Assembly (NCBI RefSeq): GCF_001307295.1
Contig: NZ_CP012700.1
Coordinates: 3,041,001-3,105,000 of the forward strand
Source: Sphingopyxis macrogoltabida
Lineage (GTDB): Bacteria; Pseudomonadota; Alphaproteobacteria; Sphingomonadales; Sphingomonadaceae
Direction of reading: 5' to 3'
Length of the DNA stretch: 64,000 nt
Below the pieces are notes generated by a model, which saw only the letters and a program-made list of their open reading frames with translations, ran no database searches and had not been told where the DNA came from. Positions 26,536 to 35,765 of this stretch are shown here, in pieces. Made by a program: the position numbers and the translations under genes. Position 1 is the stretch's first letter, and each line of letters begins with the position of its first letter.

Positions 26536-26614
26536 ATTTTTGAACATCGACAATCGGGGACAAGGACGGGTTCGCGCAAGAAACGAAAAAATCGAGACAG
26601 GGAGAGATAGGGTG

Positions 26615-29551
26615 ATGAATAAGAAAGCCTATTGGTTGGCAAGCGCCGTCGTGATGGCGTTGCCACAGGTCTCAAATGCTCAGGAAGTCATAGCCGAAGA
26701 GCCAGATGGCGGTGACAATGTCATCGTCGTGACAGCGCAACGTCAGGCGCAAAGCTTGCAAGACGTACCGATCGCTGTCAGCGCATTCAGCGCTGAGGCG
26801 CTTGAAAGCCAGCAGATCGAAAATGCCTCGGATCTACAGCTGACGCTGCCCAATGTATCTTTCTCGAAAGGCAATTTCACCTCAGCTTCATTCACTATTC
26901 GCGGCGTTGGCGACCTGTGCGTCGGCGTCACCTGCGATGCTGCGACCGCAATCCATGTCAATGGATCCCCCTTGTTCGGAACACGCCTGTTCGAGACCGA
27001 ATATTTCGATCTGGAAAGGATTGAAGTCCTTCGCGGACCTCAAGGCACCCTGTTCGGCCGGAATGCGACCTCCGGGGTCGTGAATGTTGTGACCGCGAAA
27101 CCCAAACTCTCCCGTTTCGAGGCTGAAGCGCAATTCGAGTATGGCAATTTCAACAGCATCGAAGCGCGTGGCATGGTCAACGTCCCGATCGGGGATATGA
27201 TCGGCGTGAGGCTGGCGGGCATATATGTGAACCGCGACGGTTATACGACGAATCTCTATGATGGATCGGACATCGACGCTCGGGACCTCTATGCGTTGCG
27301 AGGCTCCCTTCGTTTCGAACCCGGTCCTGATACGACGATCGATCTCATGGGCTATTATTTCCGGGAAAAGGACACGCGCCTCAGAAACCAGAAACAAACG
27401 TGCCAACGCGATCCATTGGGCGTGCTCGGATGCCTGAACAATCGACGTGATTTCGATACCACGAACGCAAATTCAACGGTCGGTGCGACGCTCAGTTCAT
27501 CCGAGTTCTTCGCCATTCAGGGCATTCCCGCCGTGCTCGGCCTCGGCAGCCTTTATGGCCCTGATGGGTTTTCCGGGTTTCAGGAGCCTGGCGATGTGCG
27601 TGTCGTCAACACGGCCTATACCCCTTTCTATTTTGCCGAAGAGCTACAGGTGCAGGCGCGCCTTGAGCAAAAATTCGGCGCGATGACCCTGACGGCCACC
27701 GGCATTTATCAGGATACTGAAGTCGATTCCAGGCAGGACTATTTTCTTGGAATTCAAAGCCGTGCCGGTTTCGCCCCGGCGCTCAATACGTTGGACTTTT
27801 TTGCGGCTAACGGATTACCGACAGGTCTTGCTCCGCCGGCGCCAGCCTTCATTCCCGGCTCTTCGGCCTATTTTTCGCCGATTGCCGGCGCTCTAATCCC
27901 GGACGGTCCGCAGGGCGTGCTGTGCACGTCGGATAATGATGATGGAAGCAGAGGCGCTTTCGAAGGGAACTCGCTGTGTTCCGAAACGCCGCTTTCTTTC
28001 GATCGATCTTCGGAACAACGCGAATCGTGGAGCGGAGAGCTCATCCTCACGAGTGACTTCGACGGGCCGTTCAATTTCCTGTTGGGCGGAATTTACGCGA
28101 AATCGAAAACCACCGACAATAGCTATTATGTGAACTCGTTTGCGCTCGATTACGCCAGTGCCGTATTGGGTTCATTCGGCTCCTTGTCGGGCGGCCTTCC
28201 GCCATCCTATTTCGCGACGTCGATGTATCGGAACAACTCGCTGGAATCGAATCTAGAGAGCTATGGCATTTTCGGCGAGGTCTATTTCGATCTAAGCGAC
28301 CGGCTGACGTTGACCGGGGGGCTGCGTTACAATAATGACAAGAAGGATGTGACGGCGCGTACGACGCTGATCAGTTTCCTGAACCCTTATGCCAATGATG
28401 GAGATCCGTTCGATACCCCGATAACGCCCCTCACCGGGCCGTCTGGGCTTTTCGATGCCGACCCGGGGACGCCGGGCCAACAGCTCGCCCAGTTTCGCGA
28501 AGTAAGCTTCGACGAAATTACCGGACGAGCAGTTCTGGCCTTCGAGGTTACGCCGGACAATTCACTCTATGCATCTTATTCTAGGGGTTACAAATCCGGC
28601 GGGATCAATCCTCCGCTTTCTCCGATTTTCGCCGTCAGCGAGAGTTTCGGCTCTGAAACGATCGATGCCTTCGAGATCGGCTCCAAGAACGTCTTCGCAA
28701 ACGGCGCGTTACAACTCAATGCCACCGCATTTTACTACAAATATAGTGGACTGCAGCTCAGCCGCATCGTGGCAAGAACGTCCGTGAATGACACGGTTGA
28801 CGCCAATATCTGGGGTGTCGAACTGGAGTCTGTCATCAGGCCGGACCCGAACTGGCTTATCAATCTGTCCTTCAGCTATCTCAATGCCAAGGTCGCCGGC
28901 GATCAATTCTTCTCCAATCCGCGTGATCCGGGCGGCGGGGATCCTGATGCCGTGATTATCAAGGACATCAGCAATGGTGCGCACTGCGCTGTCACGGGAC
29001 CTGCGCCTGGCGTTGCTGATGCGTTCGTTGCGGGCGTAAATGCGGCTCTCGGCCTTCGCGCACCGCAGGAATTTCCTTCGGACGGCAATATCGCCTCCAG
29101 CGGCGCGTTCGGCATTTGCGGTGTCCTCGCGAGCGCTATCCCTGCGAACAGCGGGATCCAGGTATTGAGTCCTGGCGTCGAGGTTAACATCAAGGGCAAC
29201 ACATTGCCGCAAGCGCCGAATGTCAAGGTCTCGATGGGCGTGCAGTACACGGCAGAGGTCGGGAATGGTATGACACTCGTCCCCCGCGTCGACATTTCCA
29301 TGACCGGAAAGCAATATGGCAATATCTTCAACGGCAGAATTAATCGCATCCAACCTTTCGTACAGGCTAATGCAGTTTTGCAGTTGAATGGTGCCGACGA
29401 GCGCTGGTTTGTCCGGGGGTTCGTTCAGAATATCTTCGATAGCAACTCAGTTACCGGACTTTATGTCACCGATGCATCTTCCGGTAATTTTACAAATATC
29501 TACACGCTTGATCCGCGGCGTTATGGTGTCGCGATCGGCGCAAAATTCTAA
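26615..29551 (+). CDS. TonB-dependent receptor, complete
   Basis: 978 residues from ATG 26615 with a GGGAGAG-type ribosome site; the reading frame is open further upstream but lacks a signal peptide there. Signal peptide MNKKAYWLASAVVMALPQVSNAQ, TonB-box-like DNVIVVTAQRQAQSLQDVP, plug with RIEVLRGPQGTLFGRNATSG, then a long barrel ending with ...YGVAIGAKF, an aromatic C-terminus as required for outer-membrane insertion. Extracellular loops contain several Cys pairs (CVGVTC, CQRDPLGVLGC). It is of the sphingomonad type often linked to uptake of plant or aromatic compounds, but no substrate can be assigned. A strong hairpin follows at 29603. Confidence 0.95.
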   Translation: MNKKAYWLASAVVMALPQVSNAQEVIAEEPDGGDNVIVVTAQRQAQSLQDVPIAVSAFSAEALESQQIENASDLQLTLPNVSFSKGNFTSASFTIRGVGDLCVGVTCDAATAIHVNGSPLFGTRLFETEYFDLERIEVLRGPQGTLFGRNATSGVVNVVTAKPKLSRFEAEAQFEYGNFNSIEARGMVNVPIGDMIGVRLAGIYVNRDGYTTNLYDGSDIDARDLYALRGSLRFEPGPDTTIDLMGYYFREKDTRLRNQKQTCQRDPLGVLGCLNNRRDFDTTNANSTVGATLSSSEFFAIQGIPAVLGLGSLYGPDGFSGFQEPGDVRVVNTAYTPFYFAEELQVQARLEQKFGAMTLTATGIYQDTEVDSRQDYFLGIQSRAGFAPALNTLDFFAANGLPTGLAPPAPAFIPGSSAYFSPIAGALIPDGPQGVLCTSDNDDGSRGAFEGNSLCSETPLSFDRSSEQRESWSGELILTSDFDGPFNFLLGGIYAKSKTTDNSYYVNSFALDYASAVLGSFGSLSGGLPPSYFATSMYRNNSLESNLESYGIFGEVYFDLSDRLTLTGGLRYNNDKKDVTARTTLISFLNPYANDGDPFDTPITPLTGPSGLFDADPGTPGQQLAQFREVSFDEITGRAVLAFEVTPDNSLYASYSRGYKSGGINPPLSPIFAVSESFGSETIDAFEIGSKNVFANGALQLNATAFYYKYSGLQLSRIVARTSVNDTVDANIWGVELESVIRPDPNWLINLSFSYLNAKVAGDQFFSNPRDPGGGDPDAVIIKDISNGAHCAVTGPAPGVADAFVAGVNAALGLRAPQEFPSDGNIASSGAFGICGVLASAIPANSGIQVLSPGVEVNIKGNTLPQAPNVKVSMGVQYTAEVGNGMTLVPRVDISMTGKQYGNIFNGRINRIQPFVQANAVLQLNGADERWFVRGFVQNIFDSNSVTGLYVTDASSGNFTNIYTLDPRRYGVAIGAKF

Positions 29552-29602
29552 TGCTTTAGCTGTCCCAATCGATCGGGAAAAATTATACCGCATGAAAATC
29601 GC

Positions 29603-29637
29603 GGCGTCGGAGGGCCAGTAGCAGGCCCTCCGACGCC
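29603..29637 (+). terminator. Strong bidirectional-type hairpin after the TonB receptor
   Basis: A 14-bp perfect stem (GGCGTCGGAGGGCC and complement) closes a 7-base loop; the pairing extends imperfectly outward (CATGAAA...TTTCATG). No long T run follows, but strength and place 51 bp after the stop support a transcription end. Confidence 0.7.
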
Positions 29638-29797
29638 GATTTCATGCGCCAATTGCAGTCTTGGGCGAGGAATGGGTGTGAGATACGTCCGGCGTGCGCA
29701 CTGCGGAAACTTGCGTCTCGCGCGAGCGATATGGGAGGCACATTGGCTCCTGCCCCTCGAATCTGACCGGCCCCCACCGAGTGGTCCGCGTGGACTG

Positions 29798-30151
29798 TTA
29801 GGTGTTTAGTCCCAGCATGTGATGGAGTGGTTTCATATTGAAGATATCTGGCTTGGATTTCCGGAGCTCTTCGATGGCCTCGTAGGTTGTCTTGAAGCGC
29901 AGAGCCTTCAACTGCTTGGCGAAGTTGTAAGCGACGAGCCAGTCGCGGACATGGCGGCGCAGTTCATTGATCGACGTGTAATGGAAGGATTTGACGGTGG
30001 CCTCCTTGATGGTGCGCACCATCCGTTCGGCCTGGCCGTTGGTCCATGGGTGATAGGGCTTGGTGAGGCGATGCTCGATGCCGTTCTGCTCGCAGACACG
30101 GCCGAAGATATGGCCGATCCATCCCAGTGGCCCGCCTTGGTCCCGCTGCAC
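29798..30151 (-). pseudogene. IS481 transposase copy 2, C-terminal part
   Basis: This reads from RDQGGPLGWIGHIFGRVCEQ through HPWTNGQAERMVRTIKEA to HHMLGLNT, nearly identical to copy 1. The middle part (RLPLDDVFIALKDV to IKTVPYRI) lies at about 34035-34370 beyond two inserted elements, and the N-terminal about 75 codons are gone. Non-functional. Confidence 0.88.
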
Positions 30152-30289
30152 GAACTGTACGCCGTTATCTGTCAGGATGGTGTGGATCCTGGTAAGTGAT
30201 AATTTTCCCCCACGCGGGGCGGACGGGCGCGGGCTTCGATTAGAAGCTGGCGCCTAATTTCGTTGTATCTAATTTCGATCGTGCTTTGC

Positions 30290-31923
30290 TCAGGCGGCGT
30301 TGGCGGTGGCACTCGTTTCGAACGTCATTTCGGCGGCCTTTGTATCGACCCAGTTCCCAGGTAGCAGGTCATCGATGGGCTCGCCGTCGCCGCGGGTGAC
30401 GATGCGGGCAAGGACGTCGGCCAGGTAGGCGGCGGGGTTGATCGCACCCAGCTTGCAGGTCTCGATCAGCGACGCGATCGCCGCCCAGTTCTCGGCGCCC
30501 AGTTCGTGGCCCGCGAACAACGCATTTTTCCGTTGGAGTGCGATCGGCCGCATCGACCGCTCCACCGGGTTGTTGTCGATGTCGATCCGGCCATCGTCGA
30601 GGAACCGGACGAGCCCGGCCCAGTGGCTCAGTGCATAGTTGATCGCCTTGAGGGTCGGCGAGCCGCTGAACATGCGCCGGCGCTTGGCGTCGAGCCAGTC
30701 ATGCAGCTCGTCGACGATCGGGCTGGACCGCGCCTAGCGGACGGCAAGGCGCTCCTCGGGCGTGCGACCGTGGATCTCGCGCTCGATGTTGTAGAGCAGC
30801 CCGATCCGGTGCAGCGCTTCGGTGGCGATCGGCGCGCCATCGCCCTTGCCGCCGGCGTCGAAGAAGCCGCGGCGAACATGCGCCCAGCAATAGGCCAGCA
30901 CCGAGGGTCCGCCGGGACGTCCCGCCTTGCCGAACTGGCCATAGGCTTCATAGCCATCGACCTGCAGGATGCCGTGATACTCGCCGAGGAGCTTCGCCGC
31001 CCACATGCCGCCCCGGCCCGGCATGTAGCTGTAAACGATCGCGGGTGGATCGACCCCGCCATGCGGGCGGTCGTCGCGGACCATCGCCCACAGGTAGCCC
31101 GTCTTCGTCTTGCCGCTGCTCGGCGCCAGCACCATCGCGGTGGTCTCGTCGACGAACAGGCGATCGCTCTTCAGAAGCTCCGCCTTCTGCCGGTCGACGA
31201 TCGGCTTCAGATAGCCCGCCGCGCGGCCGACCCAGCCCGCGAGCGTCGCGCGATCGATCGTCACGCCCTGGCGCGCCAACATCTGCGCCTGCCGGTAGAG
31301 CGGAAGGTGATCAGCGTATTTCTTGACGAGGATATCGGCGAGCAGCGCTTCCCTCGGCAGGCCGCCCGGCACCACATGCGCGGGAGCCTTCGCCTGCGCG
31401 ACGCTATCGCCGCACGATCGGCACACCATCCTCGGCCGCACCGTCACGATGACGCGATATTGGGCGGGGATGATGTCGAGTCGTTCGGACCGATCCTCGC
31501 CGATCCGGTGCAGCGCACCGCCGCAGCCCGCGCAGCAGCCGGCCTCCGGCGCGATCTCGATCTCGTGACGCGGAAGATGCGCCGGCAGCGAGGCGCGGGT
31601 TCGTCCGCCGCACGCTTGCGCCGCGGCGGCGCGATGCCGGTGGCTTCCTCGCCCTGTTCGACCAGCAGTTCGGCTTCGGCCATCGATACGTCGCGATCTT
31701 CGAGCGCCAGCGCGAGCTGGCCGCTGTCGATCTTCTCCGACCGCTTGCCGAAGTGCATGCGATTGAGGACATCAAGAAGGTGCTGGAGCCGGGCGGAGCG
31801 GAGCCGTTCGGCGATGATCATCGCCTTTAGTGCCTCGACGTCGTCGGGCAGCTCTTCCACCCCCTCGCTCATGGTGCGGATGGATACATTATTTCGCGGT
31901 TTTCTGCCCGTTTTGTGCGGCAA
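30290..31923 (-). pseudogene. tnpC: IS66 transposase TnpC, broken by frameshift and stop
   Basis: The N-terminal frame (from 31923: EELPDDVEALKAMIIAERLR, MHFGKRSEKID) leaves frame near 31608, after RAADEPAPR. The true continuation is in the next frame (SLPAHLPRHEIEIAPEAGCC, GCGGALHRIGED, FVDETTAMVLAPSSGKTKTG, CWAHVRRGFFDAGG). That frame meets a TAG at about 30735 after RLAVR, beyond which it reads DELHDWLDAKRRRMFSGSP, then NPVERSMRPIALQRKNALFAG. Two independent lesions mean no active transposase. Confidence 0.88.
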
Positions 31924-31942
31924 GACGAGTCATTTTCACGGC

Positions 31943-32296
31943 CTATAACGCCATCACCGGACGCGCCACACGCGGGGCATGAACACGCGCCCAGTCGAGC
32001 CCTTCGATCAGCGCCGAAGCCTGCGCCGCGGTAAGGCTCATCACCCCGTCGCCGAAGCGCGGCCAGCGGAACGTGCCCGTCTCGAGCCGCTTCGTCACCA
32101 GCACCAGGCCGGTCCCGTCCCATAGCAGCAGCTTGATCCGATCGGCGCGCTTGCGGCGGAACACGAACATGATTCCGGAGAAGGGGTCGCGGTTCAGCTC
32201 GTGCTGCACGAGCGACGCCAGGCCCACCATTCCCTTGCGGAAGTCGACCGGCTTCACCGCCACCAGCACTTTGAGTGGTCCCGGCGGGATGATCAT
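31943..32296 (-). CDS. tnpB: IS66 accessory protein TnpB
   Basis: 117 residues from ATG 32296, overlapping the tnpA stop. It carries the Orf2 wording VAVKPVDFRKGMVGLASLV and FVFRRKRADRIKLLLWDGTGLVLV. Complete, but its partner transposase is broken. Confidence 0.9.
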   Translation of the reverse strand: MIIPPGPLKVLVAVKPVDFRKGMVGLASLVQHELNRDPFSGIMFVFRRKRADRIKLLLWDGTGLVLVTKRLETGTFRWPRFGDGVMSLTAAQASALIEGLDWARVHAPRVARPVMAL

Positions 32297-32697
32297 GTCG
32301 ACACCTGCACCGCGAGCAGCACCCGCTCGATATGGTCGGCAGTCACGCCGTCGGGAATGCGGATCGTCATGCCCTTGATGTTGATGCGGATCTCGGCGCC
32401 GCTGCCCTGCGCCTTCGGCTCCTCGACCATTGCCGGAACGAAGGCCGGCGCGTCGTCCGATTCCATCCGTTCGCGCGCTTCCCGGCGCCAGGCGTAGAGC
32501 TGCTGCGGCAGGATATCGTTCCGGCGCGCGATATCCGCGACGTTCGCCCGCGGCGCCATACTCTCGGCGATGATCCGGGCCTTCGCTTCCGGCGTCCACT
32601 GCCGACGCTCGCGACCCGCCGGGATCACCTCCATCGGGCGAGCACGACCGTTCCCGTTGCTTTCGAAGCTACTTTCGAACGTCGTTACATCGCCCAT
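32293..32697 (-). CDS. tnpA: IS66 accessory protein TnpA
   Basis: 134 residues with a helix-turn-helix (RRQWTPEAKARIIAESMAPRANVADIARRNDILPQQLYAWRRE, about 31-73) and a C-terminal IRINIKGMTIRIPDGVTADHIERVL segment typical of IS66 TnpA. Complete. Only distantly similar to the TnpA at 7660, which shows the two IS66 elements are different types. Confidence 0.88.
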   Translation of the reverse strand: MGDVTTFESSFESNGNGRARPMEVIPAGRERRQWTPEAKARIIAESMAPRANVADIARRNDILPQQLYAWRREARERMESDDAPAFVPAMVEEPKAQGSGAEIRINIKGMTIRIPDGVTADHIERVLLAVQVST

Positions 32698-32822
32698 CGC
32701 TAGTTACGCTCCCGATACAGAAGGCGCGCAACATAACGATCTCAGAACATTCGAAAATGTGGGGGTAAATTAGCGCTTACGGTGGCCTGCTGCCGGTTTG
32801 GTGGACACCGAGATAAGTTCAT

Positions 32823-33683
32823 TCAGGCTACCCCAGCTTCACGTTCGAAGTCGATAGGACTGAGGTAACCCAAGGTCGAGTGACGCCGGGTCGGGTTGTA
32901 GAAGCATTCGATATAATCGAACACGTCGGCCTTCGCCTGCGCCCTCGTGCGGTAGATCTTCTTCCCGATCCGCTCGGTCTTGAGCGAGGAGAAGAAGCTC
33001 TCCATGGCGGCATTATCCCATACATTGCCGGACCGGCTCATTGAGCAGGTGACCCCATTGTCGGCCATGAGCCGCTGGAACTGCTCGCTGGTATACTGGC
33101 TGCCCTGATCCGAGTGATGCAGGAGAGCATCGGGCTTGCCGCGCCGCCAGATCGCCATGATCAGCGCATCGGTGACGAGCTGGGCTGTCATGTTGGGAGT
33201 CATCGACCATCCGACCACCCGGCGCGAGAACAGGTCGATCACCGCAGCAACATAGAGCCATCCCTCGGCCGTCCAGATATAGGTGAAGTCGGCCACCCAC
33301 TTCTGGTTCGGCCTGTCTGCCGTGAACTGGCGATCGAGCACGTTGCCGGCGATGACCGAACGATCGCCGTGATCCTTGGGAAGCCCGCGTCGCCGCGGCC
33401 TCGCTCGCAGACCCTGCGCCCGCATGAGCCGTTCGATCCGGTGCAGGCCGCAGGACACCCCATCGGCCAGCAGGTCGTGCCAGACACGGCGCGCGCCATA
33501 AGTGCGATAACTTCCTACATGGCTGGCACGGACCTTCGCACCGATCACCTCGTCGTCGCGGGCACGCTGCGACGGCGGGCGGATCAGCCAGGCATGGAAG
33601 CCGCTTCGCGAGACACCGAGCGCCCCGCACATCCATGCCACCGGCCAGATCCCTCGGTGCTTCGCGATGAACTGGAACTTCAT
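32823..33683 (-). CDS. IS3-family OrfB transposase, copy 2
   Basis: 286 residues with the same sequence as the OrfB at 13319-14179, including the DDE residues (WVADFTYIW, HHSDQGSQY, NAAMESFFSSLK). Both copies are intact, so this family is the likely currently active element of the window. Confidence 0.93.
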   Translation of the reverse strand: MKFQFIAKHRGIWPVAWMCGALGVSRSGFHAWLIRPPSQRARDDEVIGAKVRASHVGSYRTYGARRVWHDLLADGVSCGLHRIERLMRAQGLRARPRRRGLPKDHGDRSVIAGNVLDRQFTADRPNQKWVADFTYIWTAEGWLYVAAVIDLFSRRVVGWSMTPNMTAQLVTDALIMAIWRRGKPDALLHHSDQGSQYTSEQFQRLMADNGVTCSMSRSGNVWDNAAMESFFSSLKTERIGKKIYRTRAQAKADVFDYIECFYNPTRRHSTLGYLSPIDFEREAGVA

Positions 33684-33970
33684 ATCGAGTCCCTCGCGAA
33701 GTAGGCGGCGGCTTTTTTTAGGATGTCGCGCTCCGCCTTCAACTTGGCCAGCTCGCGCCGCAGGCGATCGATCTCCATCTGCTCCGGCTTCATCTGACCG
33801 TGACCGGGAAAGGCATGACCCGGATCGGCGGCAAGCTCCCGGACCCATTTACGCAGCACGTTCGCATGCACATCCAGATCGCGCGACGCCTGCGCGATCG
33901 TCACCCCGCGTTCGCGGACCATCCTCACCGCCTCAAGCTTGAACTCGCGGCTGAACTTCCTTCTTTGCAT
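33680..33970 (-). CDS. IS3-family OrfA, copy 2
   Basis: 96 residues with the same sequence as the OrfA at 13032-13322: helix-turn-helix plus leucine-zipper-like helix, with the A-run slippery site near the end for -1 frameshifting into OrfB. Confidence 0.93.
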   Translation of the reverse strand: MQRRKFSREFKLEAVRMVRERGVTIAQASRDLDVHANVLRKWVRELAADPGHAFPGHGQMKPEQMEIDRLRRELAKLKAERDILKKAAAYFARDSI

Positions 33971-34370
33971 TGTGGACCTCCGATAGGTGGAAACACCCTA
34001 TCTCGGTGTCCACCAAACCGGCAGCAGGCCACGGATCCTGTATGGCACCGTCTTGATAAGCACGCGCAGGAACGCTGCCGCGGCAAGCTTGGTCGCCCGG
34101 CGATAGATGCGGGCGAACACCAGCTTCGAGGTGCGGTCCACTTCGACATAGAGGAAGCCTCTTCCGCCTTCATAGCGCAGTTCCGCGATATCGACGTGGA
34201 AGTAGCCAATCTCATATTTCTTGAACTTCTTCGGCTTCTCCCGATCGGCTTTGGGCAACCGACTGATCCCGTGGCGTTGCAGGCAACGGTGCAGCGACGA
34301 GCGTGTCAGGTGTGGGATCACGTCCTTCAGCGCGATGAACACGTCGTCGAGCGGCAATCGCGCCTGCACC

Positions 34371-34727
34371 GGACACCGGATGTGTTCGAGGTGCTGGAAC
34401 GGGGCTGCGCGCAAGTGGGTTATCCCGCCTCGATCAGGGCTGACAATGGCAGCGAATTTTATCTCCCGCGAGCTCGATCTGTGGGCCTACATGAAGGGCG
34501 TGACGCTCGACTTCTCGCGGCCTGGCAAGCCCACCGACAACGCGTTCATCGAGAGCTTCAACGGCAAGGAATGCCTTAACGCCCACTGGTTCATGAGCCT
34601 GGATGACGCGGTGCGAAAATGCGAGGCTTGGCGTAGGGACTACAACGAGGTACGACCGCACAGCGCGATCGAGAACAAATCACCGATATCGCTCATGTTG
34701 GCATCAGCGGCACATGGCCCGCCCTGA
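34371..34727 (+). pseudogene. IS3-family (IS407-like) transposase fragment
   Basis: The C-terminal part of another OrfB: RTPDVFEVLERGCAQVG, SIRADNGSEF, then in the next frame ISRELDLWAYMKGVTLDFSR, NAFIESFNGKE, CLNAHWFMSL and PHSAIENKSPISLM. A one-base gain near 34460 shifts the frame between GSEF and ISRE, and the segment after SFNGK lacks three residues usual in relatives. No N-terminal half is present. It marks the point where the IS481 copy 2 was cut off. Confidence 0.82.
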
Positions 34728-34924
34728 TGTCAGCACGCTGGAAGGCTGCCAGCAGGGCGGTCCAGAAACGGGTAGCAGCTCAGAAGCCATCGAGTATCTT
34801 GGCAAGTTCTGGACGATCCTGGGATGTCGGTTTGCCCCGAACTTCGTCGTTCTGATCGCAATGCAACTCGGGTACGCAAATCCTTGTCCCTGGTTCACTT
34901 GACAAATTTTCAGAAGTAGCAATT

Positions 34925-35401
34925 TTAGCTCCTATCCTGAGTAGCAGGTAAAGATTGTGCTGTTCTTGACTGATTTTCAGCAGGGACTCGAACCTCGGCG
35001 CGCAGAGGTTCCTGGGCGCGTTCAAATTCGCCGCGGTGTGCAGCCCATCCTGCTCGTCTGCCGATATGAGTCCAGATCAGATATTCGATGTCGGCCCATT
35101 CGAATGGCGCTGGATCGATCGACGAAGCTTGGCTGTAGTCAGGGTCCAACAAGGGAAGAAGGACGAACGCGGGCGCGAGACGGAGCGCCGCTGCGCAACG
35201 TAAATGGTCATCGAGCGCCACGGCCGGGTTACCGCTCTCGATCTCTCGTAGCCAACGAACGCTCAATCCAACTCTGCGGGCAAGATGCTCCTGACTCAAG
35301 CGACGGCGAAGACGCTCGCTTTCGATGCGCCGCCCAGAGAACTCCTTGAGCTGATCCAGCGAAGCGACGCCGCCCTTCTCGCATGTCCTGGTGTCCGACA
35401 T
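34925..35401 (-). CDS. XRE-family helix-turn-helix regulator
   Basis: 158 residues from ATG 35401 with GGAAG upstream. The helix-turn-helix is clear (about 25-75: GRRIESERLRRRLSQEHLARRVGLSVRWLREIESGNPAVALDDHLRCAAAL). The C-terminal half (FEWADIEYLIWTHIGRRAGW) is unassigned. It is divergent from the transfer operon and probably controls it; a 9-bp inverted repeat lies at 35560-35585 in the 364-bp gap between them. Confidence 0.85.
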   Translation of the reverse strand: MSDTRTCEKGGVASLDQLKEFSGRRIESERLRRRLSQEHLARRVGLSVRWLREIESGNPAVALDDHLRCAAALRLAPAFVLLPLLDPDYSQASSIDPAPFEWADIEYLIWTHIGRRAGWAAHRGEFERAQEPLRAEVRVPAENQSRTAQSLPATQDRS

Positions 35402-35559
35402 GAGCTTCCGTCCGAATAGTATGTGGTGCGCTAGCGCTCCATGCGAGGCTGGCTATCGCTGAGCGACACAGCAAGTAGAGATGCTTTCAGTCTATTAGCT
35501 TCGTTCATCTTCAAGGATTTCAGTCTGTGTCGCGCCTGACGCAATTCCCTTCAATTCAT

Positions 35560-35585
35560 TGATTCCAATATGAAAGTTGGAATCA
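35560..35585. promoter_or_regulatory. Inverted repeat TGATTCCAA-N8-TTGGAATCA before the transfer operon
   Basis: Perfect 9-bp arms with an 8-base spacer in the gap between the XRE regulator and the dsbC-like gene. Size and place fit an operator for a dimeric regulator; an oriT-related repeat is an alternative. The rest of the 364-bp gap shows only a short GCGCTAGCGC palindrome at 35428-35437. Confidence 0.55.
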
Positions 35586-35765
35586 CGATGCTCGGCTGCG
35601 GCACAATCGTGCCGCCTTGGGGAACGCGCCTGCCCTCACGATTGCCGCTGGCTCACAGCGCGTCCATCTATCCCTCCGTTCCGACCGGCTGACTTATCAC
35701 TGGCTGCCTCATCGGACGTTCACGCAACCCACATCGAACGGGCGCCGTCGCGCCAGGGAGGACTC

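Larger units (their letters stand above)
30192..32780 (-). mobile_element. IS66-family element, second type, decayed
   Basis: 2,589 bp. Ends are inverted GTAAG(T/C)G(A/C)TAATTT(T/A)CCCCCAC. The 8-bp target repeat GGATCCTG is intact at 30184-30191; its right copy is split by the IS3 element (GG at 32781-32782, ATCCTG at 34035-34040). tnpA and tnpB are open; tnpC carries two lesions. Confidence 0.93.
32783..34031 (-). mobile_element. IS3-family element, copy 2, at the IS66/IS481 junction
   Basis: 1,249 bp, same length and same encoded proteins as the copy in mlaE but inverted. It is flanked by CGG (32780-32782 and 34032-34034). The first base of the left CGG is the last base of the IS66 element, so it inserted across that junction after the IS66 had landed. 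Confidence 0.95.
29803..34370 (-). mobile_element. IS481-family element, copy 2, truncated and carrying nested IS
   Basis: The left end (29803-29827) matches the copy 1 terminal repeat with one mismatch. IS481 sequence occupies 29803-30191 and about 34035-34370; between are an IS66 element (30192-32780) and an IS3 copy (32783-34031). At about 34370 the similarity to copy 1 stops inside the transposase, so the 5' end of the gene and the right terminal repeat are missing, replaced by an unrelated IS3-family fragment. Confidence 0.88.

Noticed and set aside
26429..26614. Extended N-terminus of the TonB receptor frame
   Set aside because: The upstream codons cover a hairpin leader, lack a signal peptide and a ribosome site; ATG 26615 gives a proper signal sequence.
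30734..31923. Separate open frames that could be called three small genes
   Set aside because: They are pieces of one IS66 tnpC broken by a frameshift and a stop.
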